Positions 34,127 through 42,918 of a stretch of DNA of 64,000 nucleotides are shown one piece after another. Both the position numbers and the translations under genes were made by a program. The notes under the pieces were generated by a model, which had not been told where the DNA came from, made no database searches, and worked only from the letters and a program-made list of their open reading frames with translations. The first letter of the stretch is position 1; each line of letters starts with the position of its first letter. Source of the DNA: JANPBY01 sp963805505 (lineage in GTDB: Bacteria; Actinomycetota; Actinomycetes; DATJPE01); contig CAWDUP010000007.1 of assembly GCA_963805505.1 (NCBI GenBank), positions 868,001 to 932,000 of the forward strand. Reading direction: 5' to 3'.

Positions 34127-35283
34127 GACACAGAGGCCATGTCGTCGGAGCGATCCACCCCAGCGTCGGCCGCCTGAGTGGCATCTAGGGCGAAGGTGTG
34201 AGCCGGATCCCAGGTCAGACTCACCGAAGCTCCCGGCACCAGCCGGTCGTCTCGACCCATGTTCTGGGCGAAGACCGCTAGTTCCTGACCCCAAGGCATC
34301 TTCACGAGGTACTCGGTGCTGACACCGATGAACGACGCGTCGGTGATGACGCCTTCGAGAGCGTTGCGCTCCCCGCTGGTGTCCCCCTCACCGTTCATTG
34401 CCAGATGGATCTTTTCCGGTCGCACCCCTACGTGGACGGCGTCCCCATCGGCGTGCACCCGGGTCACCGGCAATGCGACTCTCCTGCCGTGCACGTCAAC
34501 GGTGGCGTCGCTGCCGGAACGTCCCGTCACTGTGCCCGCGATCAGATTGGAGCGACCGAGGAAGTTGGCCACGAAAGTGGTAGCAGGGTTCTCGTAGAGG
34601 TCGGTTGGGCCACCCATCTGCTCGACCCGGCCGGCGTTCATCACCGCGATCGTGTCGGCCATGGTCATGGCCTCTTCCTGGTCATGCGTGACGTGCACGA
34701 ACGTGATGCCGACCTCCTCCTGGATCCCCTTGAGCTCTAGCTGCATCTGCCGCCGCAGCTTCAGGTCCAAGGCACCCAGCGGTTCGTCGAGCAGCAGGAC
34801 GCTCGGCTTGTTGATCAGCGCCCGCGCCACAGCGACGCGTTGCTGCTGCCCTCCGGACAGCTGGGATGGCTTGCGTCGCGCCATTCCGGTGAGCTCCACG
34901 AGCTCCAGCATGGCCTCGACCTTTTCCTTGACCTGCGGCGTCTTGGTACGCCGCAGGCCGAAGGCGACGTTCTCGAAGATGTCGAGGTGCGGGAACAACG
35001 CGTAGCTCTGGAAGACCGTGTTGACCGGACGCTGGTAGGGCTTGCGCCAGGTGATGTCCTCGTCGCCGAGCAGGACCGTGCCCTGCGTGGGCTGCTCGAG
35101 GCCAGCGATCATCCGTAGCGTCGTCGTCTTGCCGCAGCCCGACGGACCGAGCAGCGCGAAGAAGGACCCAGCCGGGATCGTCAGGGTCAGGTCGTCGACT
35201 GCGGTGAAATCTCCGAAGGACTTGGTGACGTTGATGATCTGGACGTCGGCGCCAGCGCCGCCGTCCTGCTCCTCGGCGGCCAT
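34123..35283 (-). CDS. potA: Polyamine ABC transporter ATPase PotA
   Basis: 386-residue ATPase. Walker A GPSGCGKT at 46-53, signature LSGGQ at 142-146, Walker B LLLDEP at 163-168, and the H-loop in VHVTHDQEEAMTMADTIAVM. The C-terminal TOBE regulatory domain covers about 270-375 (VHVGVRPEKIHL). ATG at 35283 (MAAEEQDGG) follows the potD stop by one base. Energises putrescine/spermidine uptake with PotBC and the PotD lipoprotein. Confidence 0.95.
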   Translation of the reverse strand: MAAEEQDGGAGADVQIINVTKSFGDFTAVDDLTLTIPAGSFFALLGPSGCGKTTTLRMIAGLEQPTQGTVLLGDEDITWRKPYQRPVNTVFQSYALFPHLDIFENVAFGLRRTKTPQVKEKVEAMLELVELTGMARRKPSQLSGGQQQRVAVARALINKPSVLLLDEPLGALDLKLRRQMQLELKGIQEEVGITFVHVTHDQEEAMTMADTIAVMNAGRVEQMGGPTDLYENPATTFVANFLGRSNLIAGTVTGRSGSDATVDVHGRRVALPVTRVHADGDAVHVGVRPEKIHLAMNGEGDTSGERNALEGVITDASFIGVSTEYLVKMPWGQELAVFAQNMGRDDRLVPGASVSLTWDPAHTFALDATQAADAGVDRSDDMASVS

Positions 35284-35284
35284 C

Positions 35285-36517
35285 TCAGGCCCCCGCGACC
35301 GCGTCGAACTTGCCTTGGTAGTCGATCTCGGTCGCCTCGTCGAGCGCCATGAAGACGCTGGTCGCGGCCAGCGTGGCATCGTCGGGGAAGATCAGCTGGT
35401 TGCTGGCGAGATCCTTGTCGATGCTCATCATGGCCTCCTTGGCGCCAACTACCGGACAGATGTAGTTGACCCAGGCCACCAGTTCCGCCGCGATCTCCGG
35501 CTGGTAGTAGTAGTCGATCCACATCTCGGCGTTCTTCTTGTGCTGGGCCTTGATCGGGATCAGCATGTTGTCCGACCAGAGCATCGCGCCGGCCTCGGGG
35601 ATAACGAGCTGGATCTTGGGGTCGTCGAACTGCAGCTGGATCACGTCGCCGGACCAGGCGATACAGGCCGCGATGTCACCGCTCGCGAGCCCACCTGAGT
35701 ACTCGTTCCCCGTGAACTGCCGGATGTGCCCCGAGTCGGTCGCTGCCTGAAGCACCGCGAGCGCCGCGTCGTAGTCCTCGCTGGTGAAGTTGGCGGGATC
35801 CTTGCCCTGGTCGAGCAGGATCAGGCCCATGGTGTCGCGCATCTCGGTGAGCACCGTGACCTTGCCCTTCAGGTCTGGGCGCGTGAGGAGCTCAGTGATG
35901 GTGTTGACCGGATCGGTGACCTTGCCGTTGTAGCCGATCCCCGTGAGCCCGGACTGCCATGGGGCCGAGTACTGCCGCGTCGGGTCCCAGGAAGGGCTCT
36001 GCAGGGCTGGGCTCAAGTTGGTCGGGAAATTCGTCATGCTCGACGGGTCGTAGGTCTGAAGCAGCCCCTCCCGGATCATCCGGGCGGCCATCCAGTCGGT
36101 CAGCATGAACAGGTCACGGCCGCAGTCCGAGCCGTTTCGCAGCTGCGGGGCGATCTTGGCGTAGAAGGACGAGTTGTCGTTGATGTCCTCCTGGTAGGTC
36201 ACCTTGACGCCGGTCTGCTTCTCGTAGCCATCCAGTGTCGGGCGGAGGTTCTTGTCCTTGTCGTCGACATCGATGTACAGCTGCCAGTTCGAGATGTTCA
36301 GCGTCTTGTCGGTGTCTGACAGGTCGGGCGTGTCGTCGCTGGTACCGGTGTTGGGTGTCGCAGCGGGCGTGCCGCAGGCGGACAACAGGCCGGCTCCGGC
36401 CACTGCCGCGCCACCGGCGCCGACCCCTCGGAGGAAGCCCCGTCGAGACAGCCCCGCGCGCGGACTCGACGCCATCGCGACGAGCTGCTGGAACATCGGG
36501 TCGTTTGTGGAAGTCAT
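35285..36517 (-). CDS. potD: Polyamine-binding lipoprotein PotD
   Basis: 410-residue substrate-binding protein. A Tat-like signal (LSRRGFLRGVGAGGAAVAGAG) ends in a lipobox LLSACGT near residue 45, so it is membrane-anchored outside the cell. The mature protein shows the spermidine-binding fold: ISNWQLYIDVDDKD, TYQEDINDNSSFYAKI, RDLFMLTDWMAARM, SAPWQSGLTGIGYN and WSGDVIQLQFDDP. AGGAGG lies about 10 nt before the ATG at 36517, and the start overlaps the upstream ALDH stop (ATGA). It sets substrate choice for PotABC. Confidence 0.94.
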   Translation of the reverse strand: MTSTNDPMFQQLVAMASSPRAGLSRRGFLRGVGAGGAAVAGAGLLSACGTPAATPNTGTSDDTPDLSDTDKTLNISNWQLYIDVDDKDKNLRPTLDGYEKQTGVKVTYQEDINDNSSFYAKIAPQLRNGSDCGRDLFMLTDWMAARMIREGLLQTYDPSSMTNFPTNLSPALQSPSWDPTRQYSAPWQSGLTGIGYNGKVTDPVNTITELLTRPDLKGKVTVLTEMRDTMGLILLDQGKDPANFTSEDYDAALAVLQAATDSGHIRQFTGNEYSGGLASGDIAACIAWSGDVIQLQFDDPKIQLVIPEAGAMLWSDNMLIPIKAQHKKNAEMWIDYYYQPEIAAELVAWVNYICPVVGAKEAMMSIDKDLASNQLIFPDDATLAATSVFMALDEATEIDYQGKFDAVAGA

Positions 36518-38034
36518 CGGGGTGGTTCCTCCTGGTCGTTGCCGAAAATCGTGCGGTGCCATGACTTGTGAGCCGCTGCCGTGCCGTCGTACATCACGTG
36601 CTTCACGTTCGTGTATTCGTCGAACGCGTAGGTGGACATGTCCTTGCCGAACCCGCTGGCGCGATATCCACCATGCGGCATCTCGCTGATGATCGGGATG
36701 TGATCGTTGACCCAGACGCAGCCGGCCCGAATCACCCGGGTGGCAGTCAACGCCCGAAACACGTCCCGGGTCCAGACCGAGGCAGCCAAACCGTAAGGCG
36801 TGTCGTTGGCCAGCCGCAGGCCTTCGGCGTCCTCGTCGAATGGGAGTACGACGAGCACCGGACCGAAGAGCTCTTGCTGAACGATCTCGGACTCCTGTGC
36901 CGCGCCGACCACGAGAGTTGGTTCGTAGTACGAGCCGGCCGCCAGCGCGCCGCCAGGGATCACTCCTCCGCGAATCACCTTGGCACCGTCGGCCCGGGCG
37001 CGATCGACGAAGCCCGCCACGCTGTCCTGCTGGCGTCTGGAGATCAGCGGCCCTTGGTCGGTCGCCGGGTCCATCGTCGGGCCGAGTCTTACCCCCGACA
37101 TGACATCGGCGACCCCGGAGACGAAAGCGTCGTAGATCGGACGCTGCACATAGGCGCGGGTCGCGGCCGTGCAGTCCTGCCCGGAGTTGATGAGGGATCC
37201 AGCCACGGCCCCGTGAATCGCGGCCTCGAGGTCCGCGTCGTCGTGCACGACAAACGGCGCCTTGCCGCCGAGCTCCATGTGCATGCGCTTCGCGGTCTTC
37301 GCAGCCGTCTGCATCACCTGGGTGCCGACGGGCGTAGAACCGGTGAAGGACACCATGGCCACATCTGGGTGACCAACCAACGCTTGGCCGACCACCGCGC
37401 CTCTCCCGGTCAGCACGTTGACCACACCCGACGGGATCCCGGCATCGACGCACGCCTGGGCGAGCATGAGGGAGGTGAGCGGGGTGATCTCGGCCGGCTT
37501 GAGCACGATGGTGTTGCCGGCCGCGATCGCGGGGAGGACCTTCCAGGCGGCCATCTGCAGGGGGTAGTTCCACGGCGCGATCGACGCCACGACGCCGATC
37601 GGTTCTCGACGGATCATCGACGTGTGGTCGGCTGAGTACTCACCAGCCGCTTTGCCTTCGAGATTTCGTGCCGCACCCGCAAAGAAGGCGGTGTTGTCGA
37701 TGGAACCAGGCACGTCGAACTCGGTGGCGAGCCGGATCGGTTTGCCGGCCTGCCGGCTCTCGGCCTCGGCCAGCTCGATGGCTCGGTCGTCGAGGATCGC
37801 TGCGAGCCTGGTCAGCGCCGCGCTGCGTTCTGCGGGTGTGGCGCCGGCCCACTCCGCAAACGCGTCCCGAGCTGCTCGAACCGCGACATCGGCGTCGTGC
37901 TCGCCGGCGAGAGCGAGCTGCGCGAGCACCGACTCGTCGGAGGGGTCCAGCAGGGCATGCGTCTCGCCAGAGGTCCCGTCAACGAAGCGCCCGCCGACAT
38001 GGCAGGACCCCGCAGGTTGAAACGGCCCGGTCAC
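36514..38034 (-). CDS. Aldehyde dehydrogenase, gamma-aminobutyraldehyde type (first copy)
   Basis: 506-residue NAD-dependent ALDH. General base Glu254 is in MELGGKAPFVV; catalytic Cys288 is in SGQDCTAATR. FFAGAARNLEGKAAGEYSADHTSMIRREP resembles YdcW/PuuC-type aminoaldehyde dehydrogenases, which oxidise 4-aminobutanal to GABA. GTG 38034 has GAGGAG 5 nt upstream. It is the first full-length gene of the operon with potDABC and the FAD oxidase, and its start overlaps the stop of a 26-codon upstream ORF. Confidence 0.9.
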   Translation of the reverse strand: MTGPFQPAGSCHVGGRFVDGTSGETHALLDPSDESVLAQLALAGEHDADVAVRAARDAFAEWAGATPAERSAALTRLAAILDDRAIELAEAESRQAGKPIRLATEFDVPGSIDNTAFFAGAARNLEGKAAGEYSADHTSMIRREPIGVVASIAPWNYPLQMAAWKVLPAIAAGNTIVLKPAEITPLTSLMLAQACVDAGIPSGVVNVLTGRGAVVGQALVGHPDVAMVSFTGSTPVGTQVMQTAAKTAKRMHMELGGKAPFVVHDDADLEAAIHGAVAGSLINSGQDCTAATRAYVQRPIYDAFVSGVADVMSGVRLGPTMDPATDQGPLISRRQQDSVAGFVDRARADGAKVIRGGVIPGGALAAGSYYEPTLVVGAAQESEIVQQELFGPVLVVLPFDEDAEGLRLANDTPYGLAASVWTRDVFRALTATRVIRAGCVWVNDHIPIISEMPHGGYRASGFGKDMSTYAFDEYTNVKHVMYDGTAAAHKSWHRTIFGNDQEEPPR

Positions 38035-38111
38035 ACGGACTCCTCTTCCGGCACGGCGACATCCTGGCACGCACATCCGCACTTGAGGGGGATTCCGTCG
38101 TCCTGGCTCAT
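38031..38111 (-). CDS. Candidate small upstream ORF (26 aa, Cys-rich)
   Basis: ATG at 38111, stop TGA at 38031-38033; an in-frame GTG at 38117 would add two residues. The peptide contains SQDDGIPLKCGCACQDVAV and an acidic tail, so three Cys lie within five residues. Its stop overlaps the ALDH GTG start (GTGA), the same coupling used by other pairs in this operon. AGGAGGT lies 19 nt upstream of the ATG, separated by one arm of a perfect hairpin whose loop holds the ATG. It may be a leader peptide or a small protein. No homologue is recalled, and it could be chance. Confidence 0.4.
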   Translation of the reverse strand: MSQDDGIPLKCGCACQDVAVPEEESV

Positions 38112-38126
38112 TTTCACGACGGAATC
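38091..38126. promoter_or_regulatory. Perfect 11-bp inverted repeat between the ALDH-pot operon and pucR
   Basis: GATTCCGTCGT (38091-38101), 14-nt spacer, ACGACGGAATC (38116-38126). As DNA it is a candidate operator for the divergent PucR regulator. As RNA on the minus strand it forms an 11-bp hairpin with the ATG of the small ORF in its loop. The dyad is perfect and lies 57 nt upstream of the ALDH start. Confidence 0.65.
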
Positions 38127-38253
38127 GATACCTCCTGGTGACCTGTCGCGACGCGTCCCGCGCCGAAGCGCGGAAGGCGGCCGCTCGGTTGAACCCCCAG
38201 CACATCCAGCAGACCGTCAACATCCATGGCCATTCGGCGACAGACTGTCGCCC

Positions 38254-39864
38254 ATGAGCCAAGCCCCCACCGTCGCCGACGTGCTTGCGCTGGAGGCTGT
38301 CCGCCGCGGACACCCGGAGGTCGTTGCTGGGTTGGACAACCTGGATCGGCCCGTGCGTTGGGCCCACGTGTCCGAGCTCGCCGACATCGCCGGGTTGCTG
38401 CGGGGGGGAGAGCTACTCCTGACGACCGGGGTTGCCCTTCCCGAGGACGACGCAGGGCTGGCGGCCTACGTCGCCGACCTCGATGCTGCTGGTGCCGCTG
38501 GCCTGGTGGTCGAGCTGGGCCGACGCTTCCAGCAATCCCTGCCGGCGGCCCTGGTGCGGGCCGCCGAGGGTCGTGGGGTACCGCTGATCACCTTGCGACG
38601 CGAGACTCGATTCGTCGCGATCACCGAAGCCGTCCACTCCCTCGTTGCTGCCGTCCAGTTGGCCGAGCTTCGCGCGTCTCAGGAGGTGCACGAGACCTTC
38701 ACCGAGCTGTCCGTGGAGGGTGCCGACGCGGCGGAGGTCGTCAGGCAGGCTGCCCGATTGTCGAGTCGCCCGGTGGTGCTGGAGAACCTCAATCATCAGG
38801 TGCTGGCCTACGACGTGGCGGGCGAGCGTCCCGACGCGGTCCTCGAGTCGTGGGAGGAGCGTTCACGGGCCGTGCAGCTCACCGGTCGGACGGCCCACGA
38901 AGCCGGCGTGGGCTGGCTCGTCACGGCGGTCGGTGCGCGCGGGACAAACTGGGGACGGCTGGTGATGGTCACGGATCAACCGAACCCGCGGGATCCGATG
39001 CTGCTCGAGCGGGCCGCTTCGGCGCTGGCGTTGAACCGACTGGTCGAGCGCGACCGCGAGAGCCTCGAGAGGCAGACCCACCGGACGCTGCTCGGCGCGC
39101 TGCTCGTACATGGCGCACCCGTCGCCGAGATCGCCTTGCGCAGCAAGGCTTTGGGAGTCCCGCTGGAGAACCGTCGGCTCGTAGGCGTGGTCGTTCGCAT
39201 GCGTTCCACCGAGACAACGGCGCTGCTGGAGTCCGAACAAGCGTTGCGCGATCTCGGGGAGACGGCAGCCGGAGCCGTTCGGCGGGCACGCCTGCTCGCT
39301 CTGGTCGGGGCGGTTGACGACTCGAGCGTGGGGATCCTGGTCTCCGCCGGTGACACAGCCAAGGCGGACGCGGCGATCGACCAGGTGGTCGCCGCCCTCG
39401 CCCAGTCGCCAGGCGAGCGAGTGGTCGCGGTCGGTTCGGTCGTCGACGATCTCAGGGACGTTCGGCGCTCCTTTCTCGAGGCGGCCCAGGTGGCAGACGC
39501 GGCGGCCCACCAGCCCACTCGCCCGTTCTACCGGCTCCCCGACGTGCGCCTGCGTGGCCTCGTGCATCTGCTGCGAGACGATGCCCGGCTGCAGACCTAC
39601 GTCGAACGTGAGCTCGGGCCGTTGCTGACCTACGACGCCGCTCACGGCACAGATCTGCTGAGCGCTCTGCGCGCCTACGTGGCCACCGGGGGCAACAAGA
39701 GCGCCGCAGCCCAGCAGGCTGGCCTTTCTCGGCCCGCGTTCTACGAACGACTGCACCGCATCGAGCGCGTCTTGTCGGTTTCCCTCGACTCAGACGCCGA
39801 AGGGGTGGAGTCGACGGTGTCGTTGCACGTCGCGATCATCGGCCTGGACGCCATCCGCACCTGA
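38254..39864 (+). CDS. PucR-family transcriptional regulator (second copy)
   Basis: 536 residues. N-terminal PucR domain about 5-125 (VSELADIAGLLRGGELLLTTGVALPED, VPLITLRRETRFVAITEAVH), then a long middle domain with LENLNHQVLAYDVAG and a CdaR-like segment around 300-400. The C-terminal HTH_30 is YVATGGNKSAAAQQAGLSRPAFYERL near 485-510. ATG 38254 (MSQAPTVADV). It is divergent from the ALDH-pot operon and likely regulates it in response to a polyamine or GABA-type nitrogen compound; ligand not known. Confidence 0.9.
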   Translation: MSQAPTVADVLALEAVRRGHPEVVAGLDNLDRPVRWAHVSELADIAGLLRGGELLLTTGVALPEDDAGLAAYVADLDAAGAAGLVVELGRRFQQSLPAALVRAAEGRGVPLITLRRETRFVAITEAVHSLVAAVQLAELRASQEVHETFTELSVEGADAAEVVRQAARLSSRPVVLENLNHQVLAYDVAGERPDAVLESWEERSRAVQLTGRTAHEAGVGWLVTAVGARGTNWGRLVMVTDQPNPRDPMLLERAASALALNRLVERDRESLERQTHRTLLGALLVHGAPVAEIALRSKALGVPLENRRLVGVVVRMRSTETTALLESEQALRDLGETAAGAVRRARLLALVGAVDDSSVGILVSAGDTAKADAAIDQVVAALAQSPGERVVAVGSVVDDLRDVRRSFLEAAQVADAAAHQPTRPFYRLPDVRLRGLVHLLRDDARLQTYVERELGPLLTYDAAHGTDLLSALRAYVATGGNKSAAAQQAGLSRPAFYERLHRIERVLSVSLDSDAEGVESTVSLHVAIIGLDAIRT

Positions 39865-39898
39865 CCCGCATCAGGCGACGACCGGGTCGCGACCAGAC

Positions 39899-39925
39899 CA
39901 ATCCGAAGTCCGGGCGGCTCCGAAA
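39899..39925 (+). promoter_or_regulatory. SigK-like promoter candidate
   Basis: CAATCC (39899-39904), 15 nt, CCGAAA (39920-39925). This resembles the mycobacterial SigK type as I recall it (CCATCC, then about 16-17 nt later CCGAAT), with slightly short spacing. The -10 element ends 8 nt before the ATG at 39934, so a transcript would be nearly leaderless or would use the in-frame GTG at 39964. Autoregulation is inferred. Confidence 0.35.
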
Positions 39926-39933
39926 ACCAGACG

Positions 39934-40557
39934 ATGACGACCGAAGATGGCAGGCTCGCCGATGTGAGCATGATCCGTCCCGCCGGTGAAGCGTCGAGCC
40001 GGGACCTCTCACCTCTCACGCCGGAGGAGCTGCTCGCGCGGGTGGCCAGGGGCGACAGGGTGGCGTTCGACCGCCTCTACGACCGCTTCGCCGGCGCGGT
40101 CTTCGGCTTGGTCAAGCGGGTCCTTCGAGACCCTGCGCAATCGGAGGAGGTGACTCAGGAAGTGTTGGTCGACATCTGGCGCACCGCGCCGTCCTTCGAT
40201 TCCACCCGTGGCTCTGCGGCGACCTGGGTCATGACACTGGCTCACCGTCGAGCCGTCGATCGCGTGCGCTCAGCGCAGGCTGCCACGAACCGGGACACCC
40301 TCGTTGCGGTGCGCGATCACCAACCCGCCTACGACGTCGTGGCCGAGACCGTCGAACGCCGTCTCGAGCAGGAGCAGGTCGGTCGAGCGATGAAAGAGCT
40401 GACGGACCTCCAGCGCGAGGCGGTCGGGCTAGCCTTCTACGGCGGCTACACGCACCTGCAGGTAGCGGAGCTGTTGGAGGTCCCCCTCGGCACCGTGAAG
40501 ACGCGAATACGCGACGGCCTGATCCGGTTGCGCGACAACCTGGGGGTGACCGCATGA
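39934..40557 (+). CDS. sigK: ECF sigma factor, SigK-like
   Basis: 207 residues. Region 2: FDRLYDRFAGAVFGLVKRVL, QSEEVTQEVLVDIWRTAPSF, WVMTLAHRRAVDRVRS. Region 4: LTDLQREAVGLAFYGGYTHLQVAELL with GTVKTRIRDGLIRLRDNL. The pair with a downstream RskA-type anti-sigma factor is typical of actinobacterial SigK. Start ATG at 39934; a GTG at 39964 (VSMIRPAGEA) is possible. The stop overlaps the anti-sigma start (ATGA). Its targets are unknown. Confidence 0.9.
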   Translation: MTTEDGRLADVSMIRPAGEASSRDLSPLTPEELLARVARGDRVAFDRLYDRFAGAVFGLVKRVLRDPAQSEEVTQEVLVDIWRTAPSFDSTRGSAATWVMTLAHRRAVDRVRSAQAATNRDTLVAVRDHQPAYDVVAETVERRLEQEQVGRAMKELTDLQREAVGLAFYGGYTHLQVAELLEVPLGTVKTRIRDGLIRLRDNLGVTA

Positions 40558-41354
40558 AGGAGTCGGAGGAGTCGGCACCAGCGTCGCCGTTGGATTCGGG
40601 CGTGTACGCCACCGACGCGATGTCACCTGAGGAACGGGCCGTTTTCGAGCAGGCTCTGTCCCGCGATCCCGATCTGTCCGACGAGGTTCGTGGGCTGCAG
40701 GCTACTGCCGCGCGGCTCGGCGAAGCGCTCGCCGAGAACCCCCCTGCAGAGCTGCGGAACAAGGTGATGGCTGAGGTAGACCGCACGCGACAGCTCCTGC
40801 CGGACGGCCGTACCCGCGTAGCTGGCAGTGCTGGGGAAGAGCCCTCAGCCGGTGCGGTGGCAGACCTGGCCGCTCGCCGCCGGTCACGGATCGCCGTCAC
40901 CGTGTTGTCCGCCGCGGCGGTCATCCTCGGTGTCCTGACGTTGGTGCTCGGCGTCAGCGTCATCGGCCTGCGCAGCGACAACTCCGCACTTACCCAGGCA
41001 GGCGCCGACATCACGCGGGTCCTCACAGCCCCGGACGCCCGCACGGTCAGCGGGGCTGTCGAGGGTCAGCCGAGCCGCGGCGCAGTGGTCGTGTCACCGA
41101 GCCTGGGGGCGGCCGTCTTTGTGGCCGACGACCTCGCCGGCCCGCCGACCAACCAGACCTACCAGCTCTGGCTGATCTCCCCAGACGGTTCGGCCACGTC
41201 TGCGGGCACCTTCGAACCCGGCGCAGACGGTGGGGCCGCAGTGGCTTTGACCCCGGCCGGCACCAACGTGGCCGCCGTCGGCATGACGCTGGAGCCCAGT
41301 GGAGGCTCCGCTCAACCGACGACTCCCCCCATCTTGGCCATCCCGCTCACCTGA
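40554..41354 (+). CDS. rskA: RskA-type anti-sigma factor
   Basis: 266 residues. The N-terminal cytoplasmic part has GVYATDAMSPEERAVFEQAL and ELRNKVMAEVDRTRQLLP, matching RskA. One membrane helix (SRIAVTVLSAAAVILGVLTLV) lies about 109-130. The C-terminal extracellular RskA domain contains TYQLWLISPDGSATSAGTF and ends ILAIPLT. It holds the sigma factor at the membrane; release by regulated proteolysis (site-2 protease) is the known mechanism of the family, and such a protease is encoded at 13082. It converges with the next gene. Confidence 0.9.
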   Translation: MKESEESAPASPLDSGVYATDAMSPEERAVFEQALSRDPDLSDEVRGLQATAARLGEALAENPPAELRNKVMAEVDRTRQLLPDGRTRVAGSAGEEPSAGAVADLAARRRSRIAVTVLSAAAVILGVLTLVLGVSVIGLRSDNSALTQAGADITRVLTAPDARTVSGAVEGQPSRGAVVVSPSLGAAVFVADDLAGPPTNQTYQLWLISPDGSATSAGTFEPGADGGAAVALTPAGTNVAAVGMTLEPSGGSAQPTTPPILAIPLT

Positions 41355-41368
41355 GCCTCAGCTCTGGG

Positions 41369-42820
41369 TCAACTGTCGATGTTGGCCATGACGTGCTTGA
41401 TGCGTGTGTAGTCCTCGAAGCCGTACATCGAGAGGTCCTTGCCGTAGCCGCTGTGCTTGAACCCACCGTGCGGCATCTCGGCGACCAACGGGATGTGGGT
41501 GTTGATCCAGACGCAACCGAAGTCAAGCCGCTTGGACATCCGCATGGCCCGCCCGAAGTCCTTGGTCCAGACCGAGGAAGCCAGGCCGTACTGCACTCCG
41601 TTGGCCCAGGCCAGTGCCTCGGCCTCGTCGCTGAACTTCTGCACGGTGATGACCGGTCCGAAGATCTCGTTCTGGATCATGTTGTCGCCCTGCTTGAGAC
41701 CGGAGACCACCGACGGCTCGAAGTAGAACCCACGGTCCCCTTGCCGCTTCCCGCCGGCATCCACCGATGCGTGCGCCGGTACGTCGTCGAAGAAGGAGGC
41801 GACCCGCTCGAGCTGGTTGGCGTTGTTGACCGGCGGCACCATCGCGTCCTCATCGCCAGGACCATTCTCGTACGTCGTCGCCGTAGCCTTCGCCGCCTCG
41901 GCCAATGCGGCGACGAAGTCGTCGTGGATGCCCGGACCGGCAAGGACCCGGGTCGCTGCGGTGCAGTCCTGTCCTGCGTTGAAGTAGCCGGCAACCGAGA
42001 TGCCCTCGATGGCTGCCTCGAGATCGGCGTCGTCGAACACGACCACGGGCGCCTTCCCGCCCAGCTCGAGGTGGACGCGCTTCACATCGTTGGAGGCAGA
42101 TTTCGCAACCTCCATGCCGGCGCGTACTGATCCGGTGATCGCGACCATCTGGGGGATCGGGTTCTCCACCAGTGCGCGACCGGTGTCGCGGTCACCGCAG
42201 ACGACATTGAACACGCCGGGCGGCAGGATGCCTGCCTCGTTGACCAGCTGGGCCATCCGAACACTGGTGACCGGCGTGGTGTCGGACGGCTTGAGAACGA
42301 CGGCGTTGCCAGCGGCGATCGCCGGAGCAAACTTCCAGACCGCCATCATCATGGGGTAGTTCCACGGCGTCACCTGGCCGATGACGCCGATCGGCTCACG
42401 CCGGATCATCGACGTGTGACCCGCCATGTACTCGGCCGTCGCGCGACCCTCGAGCAGTCGGGCGGCACCGGCGAAGAACCGAATCTGGTCGATCATCGGG
42501 GGGATCTCTTCCGAGGCGGTCAGCCCCAGGGGCTTGCCCGTGTTCTCCGACTCCAGCGCCACCAGCTCATCGGCGTGCTCCTCGAACAGATCGGCCATGT
42601 CGAGCATGGCCTTTTGCCGCTCCGACGGAGTGCTGTCCCGCCAGATCTCGAAGCCCTCCGCGGCGGCGCCGTACGCCGCCGCGACGTCGGCTGCGGAGGA
42701 AAGCGGGGCGGAGCCGTAGACCTCTCCGGTCGATGGATTGACGAGGTCGGTGCTTCGGCCGTCGGTCGCGGAGACCGATGCTCCACCGACGACGTTCATC
42801 AACTCGCGCTTGTCGCTCAC
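41369..42820 (-). CDS. Aldehyde dehydrogenase, gamma-aminobutyraldehyde type (second copy)
   Basis: 483-residue NAD-dependent ALDH. Glu252 in LELGGKAPVVV, Cys286 in AGQDCTAATR, cofactor region TPWNYPMMMAVWKFAPAIAAGNAVVLKPSD. It is close to the ALDH at 36514 (shared FFAGAARLLEG..HTSMIRREPIGV) but clearly divergent, so it may handle a different aminoaldehyde. ATG at 42820. It is divergent from the Lrp gene; a perfect 13-bp palindrome lies between them. Confidence 0.9.
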   Translation of the reverse strand: MSDKRELMNVVGGASVSATDGRSTDLVNPSTGEVYGSAPLSSAADVAAAYGAAAEGFEIWRDSTPSERQKAMLDMADLFEEHADELVALESENTGKPLGLTASEEIPPMIDQIRFFAGAARLLEGRATAEYMAGHTSMIRREPIGVIGQVTPWNYPMMMAVWKFAPAIAAGNAVVLKPSDTTPVTSVRMAQLVNEAGILPPGVFNVVCGDRDTGRALVENPIPQMVAITGSVRAGMEVAKSASNDVKRVHLELGGKAPVVVFDDADLEAAIEGISVAGYFNAGQDCTAATRVLAGPGIHDDFVAALAEAAKATATTYENGPGDEDAMVPPVNNANQLERVASFFDDVPAHASVDAGGKRQGDRGFYFEPSVVSGLKQGDNMIQNEIFGPVITVQKFSDEAEALAWANGVQYGLASSVWTKDFGRAMRMSKRLDFGCVWINTHIPLVAEMPHGGFKHSGYGKDLSMYGFEDYTRIKHVMANIDS

Positions 42821-42918
42821 GCCAGGCTCCTTCTCGCCTTGATTCGCGGCTGGATGTCAGGACTACAGCGAGCCTAGCCTCGCCGCTGCCGGATCCGACA
42901 GGCCCAGGACCTCATTGC

